Assembly (NCBI GenBank): GCA_964521425.1
Contig: CAZFRO010000002.1
Coordinates: 124,001-188,000 of the forward strand
DNA: 64,000 nt
Origin: Joyebacterum sp964521425
GTDB lineage: Bacteria; Joyebacterota; Joyebacteria; Joyebacterales; Joyebacteraceae
Reading direction: 5' to 3'
Part shown: positions 51,246 through 58,257 of the stretch, one piece after another
How the letters are laid out: each line of letters starts with the position of its first letter
How positions within the stretch are numbered: position 1 is the first letter of the stretch
Notes under the pieces: model-generated
Databases searched by the model: none
Told to the model about the DNA's origin: nothing
Seen by the model: the letters and a program-made list of their open reading frames with translations, nothing else
Program-made: the position numbers and the translations under genes

Positions 51246-52571
51246 GTGTCAACGGCCACTGCCATAGAGAAGGCGGGCGTCGTCGGAGCCGGAGGGGCCG
51301 GCTTCCCAACGCACGTGAAGGCTCTTGGCCAGGCCGATACGATGATCGCGAATGGGGCGGAGTGTGAGCCGCTGCTTCGCTCGGACGGAATCGTGATGAC
51401 AACCGCTCCCGATCGCGTACTCAGGGGAGTCGGTCTCATGCGAGAGTCGGTCGGTGCATCGCGTGCTGTGATCGCCATCAAGCGCGAGAACGTCGAGGCC
51501 GCAGATGCTCTGACATCGGCGCTCGGTCGCTTCCCGGGCATCGAGCTTGAGTTTCTGGATGACGTCTATCCAGCCGGAGATGAGTACCTGCTAGTCTATG
51601 AACTGACGGGTCGTGTCATCCCCGAGGGAGGCATTCCGCCCGACATCGGCGTCGTCGTGAACAACGTGACAACGCTGGCCAATGTGGCAGGAGCCGCCGA
51701 GGGACGTCCCGTAACCAGGCGACTGGTCTCGGTTCAGGGCGCGGTCAATAGACCCGCCACGTTCGAGGTACCCATAGGCGTTTCGATCGGAGAGGTCCTT
51801 GCTGCAGCCGGCGGCACGACCGTGGAGAATCCGGGCGTGATAGTCGGTGGACCCATGATGGGACGCCTGGCGGACGAGTTCAAGGAGCCGGTACGCAAGA
51901 CACTCGGGGGACTGGTCGTCCTCCCAAGGTCGCATGCTCTGATCGCGTCGCGTGAATCGACCGAGCCGCACGTGCTTAGAGTAGCCAGGGCGGCATGCTG
52001 CCAGTGTATGGCCTGCACCGAACTCTGTCCGCGTGCGCTTCTCGGACACGAACTCGCTCCGCATAGAACAGTGAGGGCGATACAGTACTCGACGCTTGAG
52101 ATCGACCATGCGCACATCACGGCAGCGTACCTCTGCTGCGAGTGCGGTATGTGTGAGCTCTTCGCCTGTCCTCTCGGAATACAGCCCAGGCGCATTCTCG
52201 CCGATCTCAAGGCGGAACTGTTGCGAAGAGGAATCCCGAACCCTCACACCAGAGGGGATCTCAAGCCGGACGGCGTAAGACAGTACCGACAGATCCCATC
52301 GAGTCGACTCGTTCAGCGTCTGGGTCTTTCGGACTATGACGTCCCTGCGCCGCTTGAGGACTGGACTCAGGATACTCGTCGTGTGGTGCTGCCCATGAGT
52401 CAACACGTGGGAAGACCGGCCGAGCCGATCGTTGAAGTGGGACAGCGGGTGCTGGAAGGCGATCTGATCGGGGAGATTGAGCCCGGCGGTATCGGGGCGC
52501 GTGTGCACGCCAGCATCGATGGAAGAGTTGCATCGGCTACGCCCGTCGAGGTCGTCATCGAGCGGGACTAA
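51246..52571 (+). CDS. pduS: PduS-like flavo-iron-sulfur electron carrier (RnfC-related)
   Basis: This 441-residue protein starts with the NADH/FMN-binding segment GVVGAGGAGFPTHVK and IANGAECEPLLRSD (complex I 51-kDa-like). An SLBB domain follows (VSVQGAVNRPATFEV). Two [4Fe-4S] motifs come next (CCQCMACTELCP and CCECGMCELFACP), then a C-terminal barrel-sandwich domain (VEVGQRVLEGDLIGEIEPG). In the PDU compartment PduS reduces cobalamin and interacts with PduT; no B12 enzyme is encoded here. A role in oxidising NADH made by the aldehyde dehydrogenase is therefore likely. The start is GTG at 51246, one base after the previous stop. Confidence 0.92.
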   Translation: MSTATAIEKAGVVGAGGAGFPTHVKALGQADTMIANGAECEPLLRSDGIVMTTAPDRVLRGVGLMRESVGASRAVIAIKRENVEAADALTSALGRFPGIELEFLDDVYPAGDEYLLVYELTGRVIPEGGIPPDIGVVVNNVTTLANVAGAAEGRPVTRRLVSVQGAVNRPATFEVPIGVSIGEVLAAAGGTTVENPGVIVGGPMMGRLADEFKEPVRKTLGGLVVLPRSHALIASRESTEPHVLRVARAACCQCMACTELCPRALLGHELAPHRTVRAIQYSTLEIDHAHITAAYLCCECGMCELFACPLGIQPRRILADLKAELLRRGIPNPHTRGDLKPDGVRQYRQIPSSRLVQRLGLSDYDVPAPLEDWTQDTRRVVLPMSQHVGRPAEPIVEVGQRVLEGDLIGEIEPGGIGARVHASIDGRVASATPVEVVIERD

Positions 52572-52620
52572 TCGGGTCCGGTCGTCACACCTGGCCGGCG
52601 CCCAACTCGAAGGAGAGGGT

Positions 52621-53169
52621 TTGAGGGAAGCCATTGCCCTCATAGAGACGATAAGCGTCGCAGTTGGCATACGCATCGCCGACGAGATGGCGAAGTGTGC
52701 TCCTGTCGAGATTCTGGATGCCACGGCCATCTGCCCGGGGAAGTACATGGTCCTGGTGGCGGGTGACGTGGCGGCCGCAGAGGCGTCGCTCAGCCGGGGC
52801 ATCGAAGTCGGCGGAGATGTCGTCGTGGACACGCTGTTTATCCCGCACGTGCACCCCGACGTCTTCCCGGCGATACTCGGCGCCACCGACATCGCTGAAC
52901 TCAAAGCCCTGGGGGTCGTCGAGACCTTCACGGCAGCGGCCTCTGTCATTGCTGCTGATGCGGCCGCGAAGGCCGCGCACATCCGTCTCATCGAGATTCG
53001 CCTGGCGAAGGGACTTGGCGGAAAGGGATTCTTCTCTATGACGGGCGATGTCCACCAGGTTGAAGCGGCCATGGAAGCCGCCCTTCTCCTTCTCAAGAAG
53101 GATGGAAGTCTGGTGAGGAGCGTGGTGATCCCGCGTCCACACAGAGATCTCCAGTCAAAGATCTTCTAG
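52621..53169 (+). CDS. pduT: BMC-T trimeric shell protein with pore cysteine (PduT-like)
   Basis: This 182-residue protein has two BMC domains (AIALIETISVAVGIRIADEM and ALGVVETFTAAASVIAADAAAKAAHIRLI). ATAICPGKYMVLVAGDV places a cysteine exactly at residue 38, the position that binds a [4Fe-4S] cluster at the trimer pore of PduT. The second domain ends RSVVIPRPH. The trimer would conduct electrons across the shell and directly follows pduS. The start is TTG at 52621 with AGGAGA 4 bp upstream. Confidence 0.93.
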   Translation: MREAIALIETISVAVGIRIADEMAKCAPVEILDATAICPGKYMVLVAGDVAAAEASLSRGIEVGGDVVVDTLFIPHVHPDVFPAILGATDIAELKALGVVETFTAAASVIAADAAAKAAHIRLIEIRLAKGLGGKGFFSMTGDVHQVEAAMEAALLLLKKDGSLVRSVVIPRPHRDLQSKIF

Positions 53170-53179
53170 GGGGCACGCA

Positions 53180-53452
53180 CTGCATCTGGGAAGAGTCATA
53201 GGTAGCGTCTGGGCCACGGTCAAGGTAGAGACCCTCACGGGATATCGCCTGCTCGTAGTCCAGCCGCTCACACACGAGCTGGAAGAGCAGGGACGTCCAC
53301 TCGTCGCCGTCGACACGGTCTCTGCCGCTCCGGGGCAGCTCATCTACTTCGTGAAGTCCCGCGAAGCAAGCAAGGCGCTCGAGGAGCGATTCAACCCCGT
53401 GGATGCAGCCATCCTGGGCATCGTCGACGAAGTGACGGTCCTGAGTACCTGA
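53180..53452 (+). CDS. BMC-P pentameric vertex protein 2, CTG start
   Basis: This 90-residue EutN/CcmL-family protein has no ATG, GTG or TTG start near its beginning. The frame opens at CTG 53180 (LHLGRVIGSVWATVKVETL), with AGGGGG 6 bp upstream. It continues through YRLLVVQPL, PLVAVDTVSAAPGQLIYFVKSREASKA and VDAAILGIVDEVTVL. The hydrophobic start, the central VAVDTV-x-A-x-x-G and the final IVDEV are all BMC-P landmarks. The next in-frame GTG is at about codon 58, too late. It lies 10 bp after pduT and 29 bp before the third BMC-P gene. Confidence 0.85.
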   Translation: MHLGRVIGSVWATVKVETLTGYRLLVVQPLTHELEEQGRPLVAVDTVSAAPGQLIYFVKSREASKALEERFNPVDAAILGIVDEVTVLST

Positions 53453-53481
53453 CCCGTGAACCTGAGCCTGAGGGCTATCTC

Positions 53482-53754
53482 TTGTTTCTCGCGAAGATCA
53501 TCGGCGAAGTCGTATCGACCGTGAAGCACCCATCACTGGATGGGCGCAAGCTCCTGGTCATACAGCGACTCGACACAGAGCGGAAGCCAGTCGGGGATTC
53601 ACTTCTGGCGGTCGACTCGGTGGGGGCAGGCGTTGGGGAGGTCGTGCTGGTCGTCGATGAGGGTAGTTCCGCGGCGCTCGTCACCGGACTTGATGATCCG
53701 CCGATTCGCACGGTGATCGTGGGAGTCATCGACCAAATCGACGTGGAGGCATAG
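53482..53754 (+). CDS. BMC-P pentameric vertex protein 3
   Basis: This 90-residue EutN/CcmL-family protein (LAKIIGEVVSTVKHPSLDGRKLLVI, LLAVDSVGAGVGEVVLVVDEGSSA, TVIVGVIDQIDVEA) begins at TTG 53482 with AGGG 8 bp upstream. Three divergent BMC-P copies in one operon are typical of planctomycete-verrucomicrobial type loci, where the paralogs are thought to occupy different vertices or shell sizes. Confidence 0.94.
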   Translation: MFLAKIIGEVVSTVKHPSLDGRKLLVIQRLDTERKPVGDSLLAVDSVGAGVGEVVLVVDEGSSAALVTGLDDPPIRTVIVGVIDQIDVEA

Positions 53755-53761
53755 CCAGGCC

Positions 53762-54589
53762 ATGCTCTCGCAGTTTGAGGCTGAACGACAGATCGTTGAG
53801 ATAGGGCGGAGGATCTGGGAGCGCGGCTACGTTGCCTCGAATGACGGCAATCTGAGCATCCGGATTGACCACGATCGCATCGTTGTGACACCGACCGGGC
53901 GCTCGAAGGGTTTTCTCAGAGCGGACGATCTTGTGCTCGTCAATCTCAAAGGACGGAAGCTGGCAGGGCGCCTTGAACCGACATCTGAGCTTGGGATGCA
54001 CCTCTTCGCATACAACCGTCGCCCGGACATCGGGAGCGTTGTCCACGCTCACCCGCCGAAGGCCACCGGGTTTGCTGTTGCGGGTGTGCCTCTGGCGCAG
54101 TGCATTCTTCCCGAGGTGATCCTCTCGTTGGGCGGCGTCCCACTGGCGGACTACGCAACCCCTTCCACGCCGGAGGTTCCGCAGTCGATCAGCGGGTTTG
54201 TCGACACCCACAGCGCAATGCTGCTCAAGAACCACGGCGTTCTCACCCTCGGCGAGGACATCTATCAGGCATACTACCGCATGGAGACGGTGGAACACTT
54301 CGCGGCGGTCTCACTGACTGCACTGCAACTTGGAGGCGCATCGCCTCTCTCCAGGGCGAACCTGGAGGATCTGGTCCGTGTCCGTGAGAAGCTCGGAATA
54401 GCAGGGCCGATCGACATCTGCTACGATTGCGGTGTCTGTCCCAGCAAGAGCGACGAGACAGGCGCGTCTACCGGCCTGCATCGAGATGCGACAGCGGGGA
54501 CGCTGCCGCAAGACCGCGTAGCCCCGGCTAGCGATGCACTGGTGAAGGCAGTGATAGAGGAAGTCAGGCGCCGAACGAAACAGGCGTGA
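53762..54589 (+). CDS. Class II aldolase of the microcompartment (FucA-like)
   Basis: This 275-residue zinc aldolase aligns with L-fuculose-1-phosphate aldolase. The catalytic Glu76 is in TSELGMH, and the zinc ligands are His95 and His97 (VVHAHPP) and His158 (LLKNHGVLTLG), three positions later than in E. coli FucA. It would cleave a fuculose- or rhamnulose-phosphate-like substrate to DHAP and lactaldehyde. A 60-residue extension follows the catalytic domain. It includes a CYDCGVC cysteine cluster, a Pro/Ala-rich linker and an amphipathic end (DALVKAVIEEVRRRTKQA) like a C-terminal encapsulation peptide. It closes the BMC operon. Confidence 0.9.
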   Translation: MLSQFEAERQIVEIGRRIWERGYVASNDGNLSIRIDHDRIVVTPTGRSKGFLRADDLVLVNLKGRKLAGRLEPTSELGMHLFAYNRRPDIGSVVHAHPPKATGFAVAGVPLAQCILPEVILSLGGVPLADYATPSTPEVPQSISGFVDTHSAMLLKNHGVLTLGEDIYQAYYRMETVEHFAAVSLTALQLGGASPLSRANLEDLVRVREKLGIAGPIDICYDCGVCPSKSDETGASTGLHRDATAGTLPQDRVAPASDALVKAVIEEVRRRTKQA

Positions 54590-54619
54590 CGCGACCCAAT
54601 GATCTTGAGGAGAAACAAC

Positions 54620-55513
54620 ATGACCAAGAAGGGCTGTCTGTGGGGATGGCTGGCCGGCACTGTTGGCCTTCTCGTCATATTCCTCATCACGATGATCATG
54701 ATCGAGTCCCTTCTCGGACAGCAGATGCGCTTTCCGACCTACGGTGCTCACGTCGGCCTGGTGCGGATCGAAGGTGTCATCTCCGATTCACGTGACGTCA
54801 TTACTGATCTCCGTTCCTTCGCCGACGACGGGAGCACGAAGGCGATTGTGCTCAGGATCGACAGTCCCGGGGGAGGAGTCGCAGCATCTCAGGAGATCTA
54901 CGAGGAGATCATCGCGATCCGAGACAGCGGCATGCCGATCGTCGTTTCCATGGGAGCGATGGCTGCCTCCGGTGGATACTACGTGGCCTGTCCCGCTGAC
55001 ACGATAGTGGCCAATGCGGGAACTCTCACCGGCAGCATCGGTGTCATCATGTCCTTTATGAATCTCGAGGAGCTTTTCGACAAGGTGGGGGTAGATTTCG
55101 AAGTTGTCAAGAGTGGGGCATACAAGGACCTCGGCTCTTTGAACCGACAGATGACCCCCGAGGAGCGTGAACTCCTCCAGGGCACGCTCGACGACATTCA
55201 TTTGCAGTTCATGGAAGCTGTAGCATTAGAACGAGGCCTTGACATGGAGAGCGTTCGCCGGATCTCGGATGGACGCATCTTCTCCGGCCGACAGGCCCAC
55301 CAGGCGGGCCTCGTGGACCTTCTGGGGACCCTGGAGGATGCAGAGCTTGTGGCCGCAAGGATGGGGGGAATCGAAGGCGACCCGCGGGTTGTTGAACCCG
55401 TAAAGCCCCATCGATTGACGCTTGCGGACCTGGTCGGTCGATCGGTCTTCGGATTGCTGGAGCCCGAGTCCATCCGTGGCGGGGCCCAGTATCTGTTCAG
55501 ACCCGCCAAGTGA
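54620..55513 (+). CDS. sppA: Signal peptide peptidase SppA
   Basis: This 297-residue S49 serine protease degrades signal peptides left in the membrane. It has one N-terminal membrane helix (about residues 10-32). The S49 core follows: RIDSPGGGVAASQEIYE, the nucleophile serine in AMAASGGYYVAC, NAGTLTGSIGVIM, the catalytic lysine in SGAYKDLGS and DGRIFSGRQAHQAGLVD. ATG 54620 (GAGGAG 7-8 bp upstream) is chosen over ATG 54599. It lies 30 bp after the aldolase and may be co-transcribed with the BMC genes. Confidence 0.93.
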   Translation: MTKKGCLWGWLAGTVGLLVIFLITMIMIESLLGQQMRFPTYGAHVGLVRIEGVISDSRDVITDLRSFADDGSTKAIVLRIDSPGGGVAASQEIYEEIIAIRDSGMPIVVSMGAMAASGGYYVACPADTIVANAGTLTGSIGVIMSFMNLEELFDKVGVDFEVVKSGAYKDLGSLNRQMTPEERELLQGTLDDIHLQFMEAVALERGLDMESVRRISDGRIFSGRQAHQAGLVDLLGTLEDAELVAARMGGIEGDPRVVEPVKPHRLTLADLVGRSVFGLLEPESIRGGAQYLFRPAK

Positions 55514-55891
55514 CCTTCACGAAAGCATTTGACAGACCCCGTGTCTGTTGTTAGGATATGTTCAGTGAGTCAAGTGGTCTCACTTTGGTTATGTCTATCC
55601 ATGAGACACCGCTCGAATCCCTGATACGCTATCGGTTCGCTGAAACGGCGAGCCGGGGAGACGCGCCGGGTGGCATGATGGGGTTTAGCTGCGCAGTCTG
55701 ACGTTCACCCCAGCAGATGGTGCGTTTCATAGCCGTTCTCCCACGAGCAGCTGGAGACGGCAAGGCCATACGAGGCGAGTGGCGGCGTGCGCCCGAACAG
55801 AGCAGCGACATCATGTATGTCCTGCCCTTCGAGTTTGATGCGCATGTGGTGCAGGGGAGCTTGATGGATTCCACAGCGGAGGTTGTGGACG
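55514..55891 (+). other. Long leader region upstream of the HU-family gene
   Basis: A strong promoter at 55529 would start a leader of about 325 nt before the HU ATG. It contains several possible stems (for example GGTTCGCTG...CGGCGAGCC near 55634-55660) but no known RNA family that I recognise. Reading frames inside it show no familiar protein. It could be a structured regulatory leader or a small RNA of unknown type. Confidence 0.4.
55529..55557 (+). promoter_or_regulatory. Strong sigma-70-type promoter for the HU transcript
   Basis: TTGACA at 55529-55534, a 17-bp spacer and TAGGAT at 55552-55557 begin 16 bp after the sppA stop. There is no other obvious promoter nearer the HU gene. Confidence 0.75.
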
Positions 55892-56227
55892 ATGACCAAA
55901 GCGGATCTGGTAGATCGCGTAGCCGGCAGAACCGGGTTGACCAAGCGTGATGTGGCTGTGGTCGTCGAGGCGCTTCTGGACGCTATCAAAGAGGCGCTCG
56001 CGGAGCACAGACACATTGAGATCAGGGAGTTCGGTACCTTCAAGGTCAAGAAACGCAAGGCCAGCATGAAGTACAACCCGAGGGATCGATCGCAGAAGGT
56101 CATCGTACCTGAGAAGATCGTCCCTGTGTTCAAGCCGAGCAAGTTTCTGAAGGAGAGGGTCAATTGGATGGGTGAGCCCCGGACGGCTGTACTGCCGGTT
56201 CCGGGTGACGAACCAACGTCCGTGTAA
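55892..56227 (+). CDS. HU/IHF-family DNA-binding protein
   Basis: This 111-residue protein has the HU core: MTKADLVDRVAGRTGLTKRDVAVVVEALLDAIKEAL, IREFGTFKVKKRKA, YNPRDRSQKVIVPEKIVPVFKPSKFLKERV. It bends DNA and helps organise the nucleoid. About 20 residues extend beyond the usual end (NWMGEPRTAVLPVPGDEPTSV), with no recognised motif. ATG 55892 starts the family N-terminus, with GGAGG about 9 bp upstream. Confidence 0.93.
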   Translation: MTKADLVDRVAGRTGLTKRDVAVVVEALLDAIKEALAEHRHIEIREFGTFKVKKRKASMKYNPRDRSQKVIVPEKIVPVFKPSKFLKERVNWMGEPRTAVLPVPGDEPTSV

Positions 56228-56235
56228 GGAGGCGT

Positions 56236-56331
56236 ATGCCGAGTCTGAAGAAGAAGCGCCGGAAGAAGATGGCGAAGCACAAGCTGAAGAAGAGGCGCCG
56301 CAAGGATCGTCACAAGAAGAAGGTCCGCTAG
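56236..56331 (+). CDS. Small basic ribosomal protein, bS22/mS38 (AURKAIP1/COX24) family
   Basis: This is a 31-residue, extremely basic protein (MPSLKKKRRKKMAKHK, then KKRRRKDRHKKKVR). It fits the bacterial AURKAIP1/COX24 family, which includes mycobacterial bS22 and mitochondrial mS38, single-helix proteins of the small ribosomal subunit. TAAGGAGG stands 3 bp before the ATG, a near-perfect Shine-Dalgarno. It is only 8 bp after the HU gene, so the two are probably co-transcribed. Confidence 0.85.
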   Translation: MPSLKKKRRKKMAKHKLKKRRRKDRHKKKVR

Positions 56332-56389
56332 GGTTTGACGCGGACGAGTCCCGGTGTGTGCCTGGACTGGCTCGTCGTCTGGAGGACCC

Positions 56390-56788
56390 ATGGCTGAAAG
56401 AAGCAAGGACAACTGGGAGGGAAGAGAGAGGCGGCAGTCGGCGAGAGTCGACGCGCAGATCGCCCTTCAGTTGTCGGGCTCAGAGGACAGCTTTCCCACT
56501 GAATCACTGACAACCGAGAGCATCAATGTCGGTGCAGAGGGGATCTACTGCCAGGTCAGCCACTTCATCGCTCCGCTGACGAAGCTGCAGTTGACCATGA
56601 TACTCCCGATTCGAGATCGGAAGGGTCAGGTCAAGAACGAAGTGGTGAAGACCGAAGGGGTTGTCGTTCGATGCCAACCCTCGGGCGGTGATGGTGGAGG
56701 TTATCGGATCGCCTGCTTCTTCACGGGGCTGAAGCCTGCGTTGCGAGACGTACTGGGTGACTACGTGCGTCAGCACGACGTGGACTAG
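56390..56788 (+). CDS. PilZ-domain protein
   Basis: This 132-residue single-domain protein has ERRQSARVDAQIAL (RxxxR motif) and TTESINVGAEGIYCQV (in place of DxSxxG), followed by a barrel ending GYRIACFFTGL. PilZ domains bind cyclic di-GMP and relay it to surface, motility or polysaccharide systems. The (D/N)xSxxG motif is only partly conserved (ESINVGAEG), so binding is likely but not certain. ATG 56390 has GGAGG 4 bp upstream. Confidence 0.8.
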   Translation: MAERSKDNWEGRERRQSARVDAQIALQLSGSEDSFPTESLTTESINVGAEGIYCQVSHFIAPLTKLQLTMILPIRDRKGQVKNEVVKTEGVVVRCQPSGGDGGGYRIACFFTGLKPALRDVLGDYVRQHDVD

Positions 56789-56839
56789 AGGGCTCGTACC
56801 GGCGCTGTTCTAGTGAGACAGATGTGTAGCAAAGAGAGA

Positions 56840-56875
56840 GGGCCCAGCTGAGATGCAGTTGGGCCCCTTTTCTTT
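56840..56875 (+). terminator. Intrinsic terminator after the PilZ gene
   Basis: An 11-bp stem with one wobble (56840-56850 with 56856-56866) is followed by CTTTTCTTTG. It ends the HU-bS22-PilZ transcript and lies 26 bp before the convergent outer-membrane protein gene. Confidence 0.88.
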
Positions 56876-56901
56876 GTAGTGCTGATGCGTTTCGCTGAAG
56901 A

Positions 56902-58257
56902 TCAGAAGTGGTAGGCCGCCTCCACGACGAGGGCGGAATCCTCGAGCCGCTCGTCGTAGTCGAAATCGGAGCCAGAGCGCTCTGACACCCCGGCGATCCA
57001 GGCCGCGTCGATCGTGAACACCGTGTCGATCAGGATGCCGGCTCCCAGAGTGAAGTACGCTCTGTCCTGGTCTATGTCGAGCCCCTGGTACGCCACAGGC
57101 CGCGTCATATAGCCTCCACGCAGGCGCAGAGGCAGGTTGGGGAGTGTGACCTCGACGCCGACTCTGAGATCCGATGTTGCCGCGTACGCGCGCTTCCGCT
57201 CTGTGCGGTCCCCTATGAATATCCGTCCGTCATAGGTCATCTCGGACCAGTTCGTGTAGTGGTAGTCGAATCCCACGGCGACAAGATCGGTGGGATTCCA
57301 GGCGATTCCCGCCCCGAAAGCGAAGGGAAGACCGATGTCGTCCTCGAAGTAGTAACTGTCGAGGAATTCAGCTCCGTCGGGACCAACAGTGCCTCCCTGT
57401 TCAGTCGCATATCCGCTGAACCTCAGGATCGTCGGTGTCTCCACGACGAGTCCCGCCGACAATGACTCGTTGAGATAGATGAGAGTCCCCATGCGGAACC
57501 GCAAGCCGGCCACGTCCGAGTCGCTCTCTACACGCAGTGAATAGGATTCGTACGCATCGGACAGACCCTCCACGTCATTCGCGGTGTAGAGGAAATCCGC
57601 AGCGTAGTTTCCGTACAGGTATGACACGGCGGCGCCGAGTGAGACGTTCTCGGAGGCGTCGAAGGCCGCTCCGAGCGTGAGCGAGTAGATGCCGCCGCTC
57701 GAAAGGAAGTCCTCTGTCTGTCCCCACGGCCCTTCCATAACCACCGAGGTTGTGTCACTGATCGGCTCATTCCAAGCGATTGAGTCCTTGTAGCTTACTA
57801 GGAAATCCGCTGCAAGATCGTTGATCTGGTCGATTGACAAACCCACAACAAGACTGCCCCGGAAGGTCGGGAACGGATAGGCGAACCTCAGGGATGAGAT
57901 GTCCGTTGTCGTAACGCTTGTGTTGATGTCACCTCCGAAGGCTGACCCGGTTCGTCCCTGTCCACGGAAGGCGAGCCCTCCCGCCAACTCCATTCTCCTG
58001 AGCCGCGCAAGCGCCGCCGGATTCGTGGCCAGTGCGGAGGCGTCGTCGACGATAGCGAGCCCCACACCACCCATGCCCAGCGAACGAGCGCCCACGATGT
58101 TGGGACTCGTGAGCGGTATCTCGGATATCGGAGCAACGTACTCATCATAGTAAGCCACTGCGGGAACAGCGACGACGAGTGTCAGGCAGAGGAACAGAAG
58201 AGCAACCGTCCAACCATGCGGCATCGAGCGGCCGTCTGCTCTGGCGTGTGTCGGCAT
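56902..58257 (-). CDS. FadL/OMPP1- or PorV-like outer-membrane beta-barrel
   Basis: This 451-residue protein has a signal peptide ending at about AVA-YY and the N-terminal box NIVGARSLGMGGVGLAIVDDASALATNPAAL. That box is diagnostic for the OMPP1/FadL and PorV family. The rest is a long series of alternating beta strands ending with AYHF (terminal aromatic residue), as expected for a Bam-inserted barrel. FadL members carry hydrophobic compounds; PorV members are type IX secretion partners. The ATG at 58257 directly abuts the stop of the upstream lipoprotein gene, with AAGG about 10 bp upstream. Confidence 0.85.
   Translation of the reverse strand: MPTHARADGRSMPHGWTVALLFLCLTLVVAVPAVAYYDEYVAPISEIPLTSPNIVGARSLGMGGVGLAIVDDASALATNPAALARLRRMELAGGLAFRGQGRTGSAFGGDINTSVTTTDISSLRFAYPFPTFRGSLVVGLSIDQINDLAADFLVSYKDSIAWNEPISDTTSVVMEGPWGQTEDFLSSGGIYSLTLGAAFDASENVSLGAAVSYLYGNYAADFLYTANDVEGLSDAYESYSLRVESDSDVAGLRFRMGTLIYLNESLSAGLVVETPTILRFSGYATEQGGTVGPDGAEFLDSYYFEDDIGLPFAFGAGIAWNPTDLVAVGFDYHYTNWSEMTYDGRIFIGDRTERKRAYAATSDLRVGVEVTLPNLPLRLRGGYMTRPVAYQGLDIDQDRAYFTLGAGILIDTVFTIDAAWIAGVSERSGSDFDYDERLEDSALVVEAAYHF

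Noticed and set aside
48078..54589. A standard propanediol (PDU) or ethanolamine (EUT) operon
   Set aside because: There is no diol dehydratase or ammonia-lyase, no reactivase and no cobalamin adenosyltransferase; the aldolase and three BMC-P genes point to another type.
55717..55950. A 77-codon plus-strand frame before the HU gene
   Set aside because: It overlaps the HU start by 59 bp, lacks a clear Shine-Dalgarno and has no recognisable domain; it could be a leader frame, but support is too weak.
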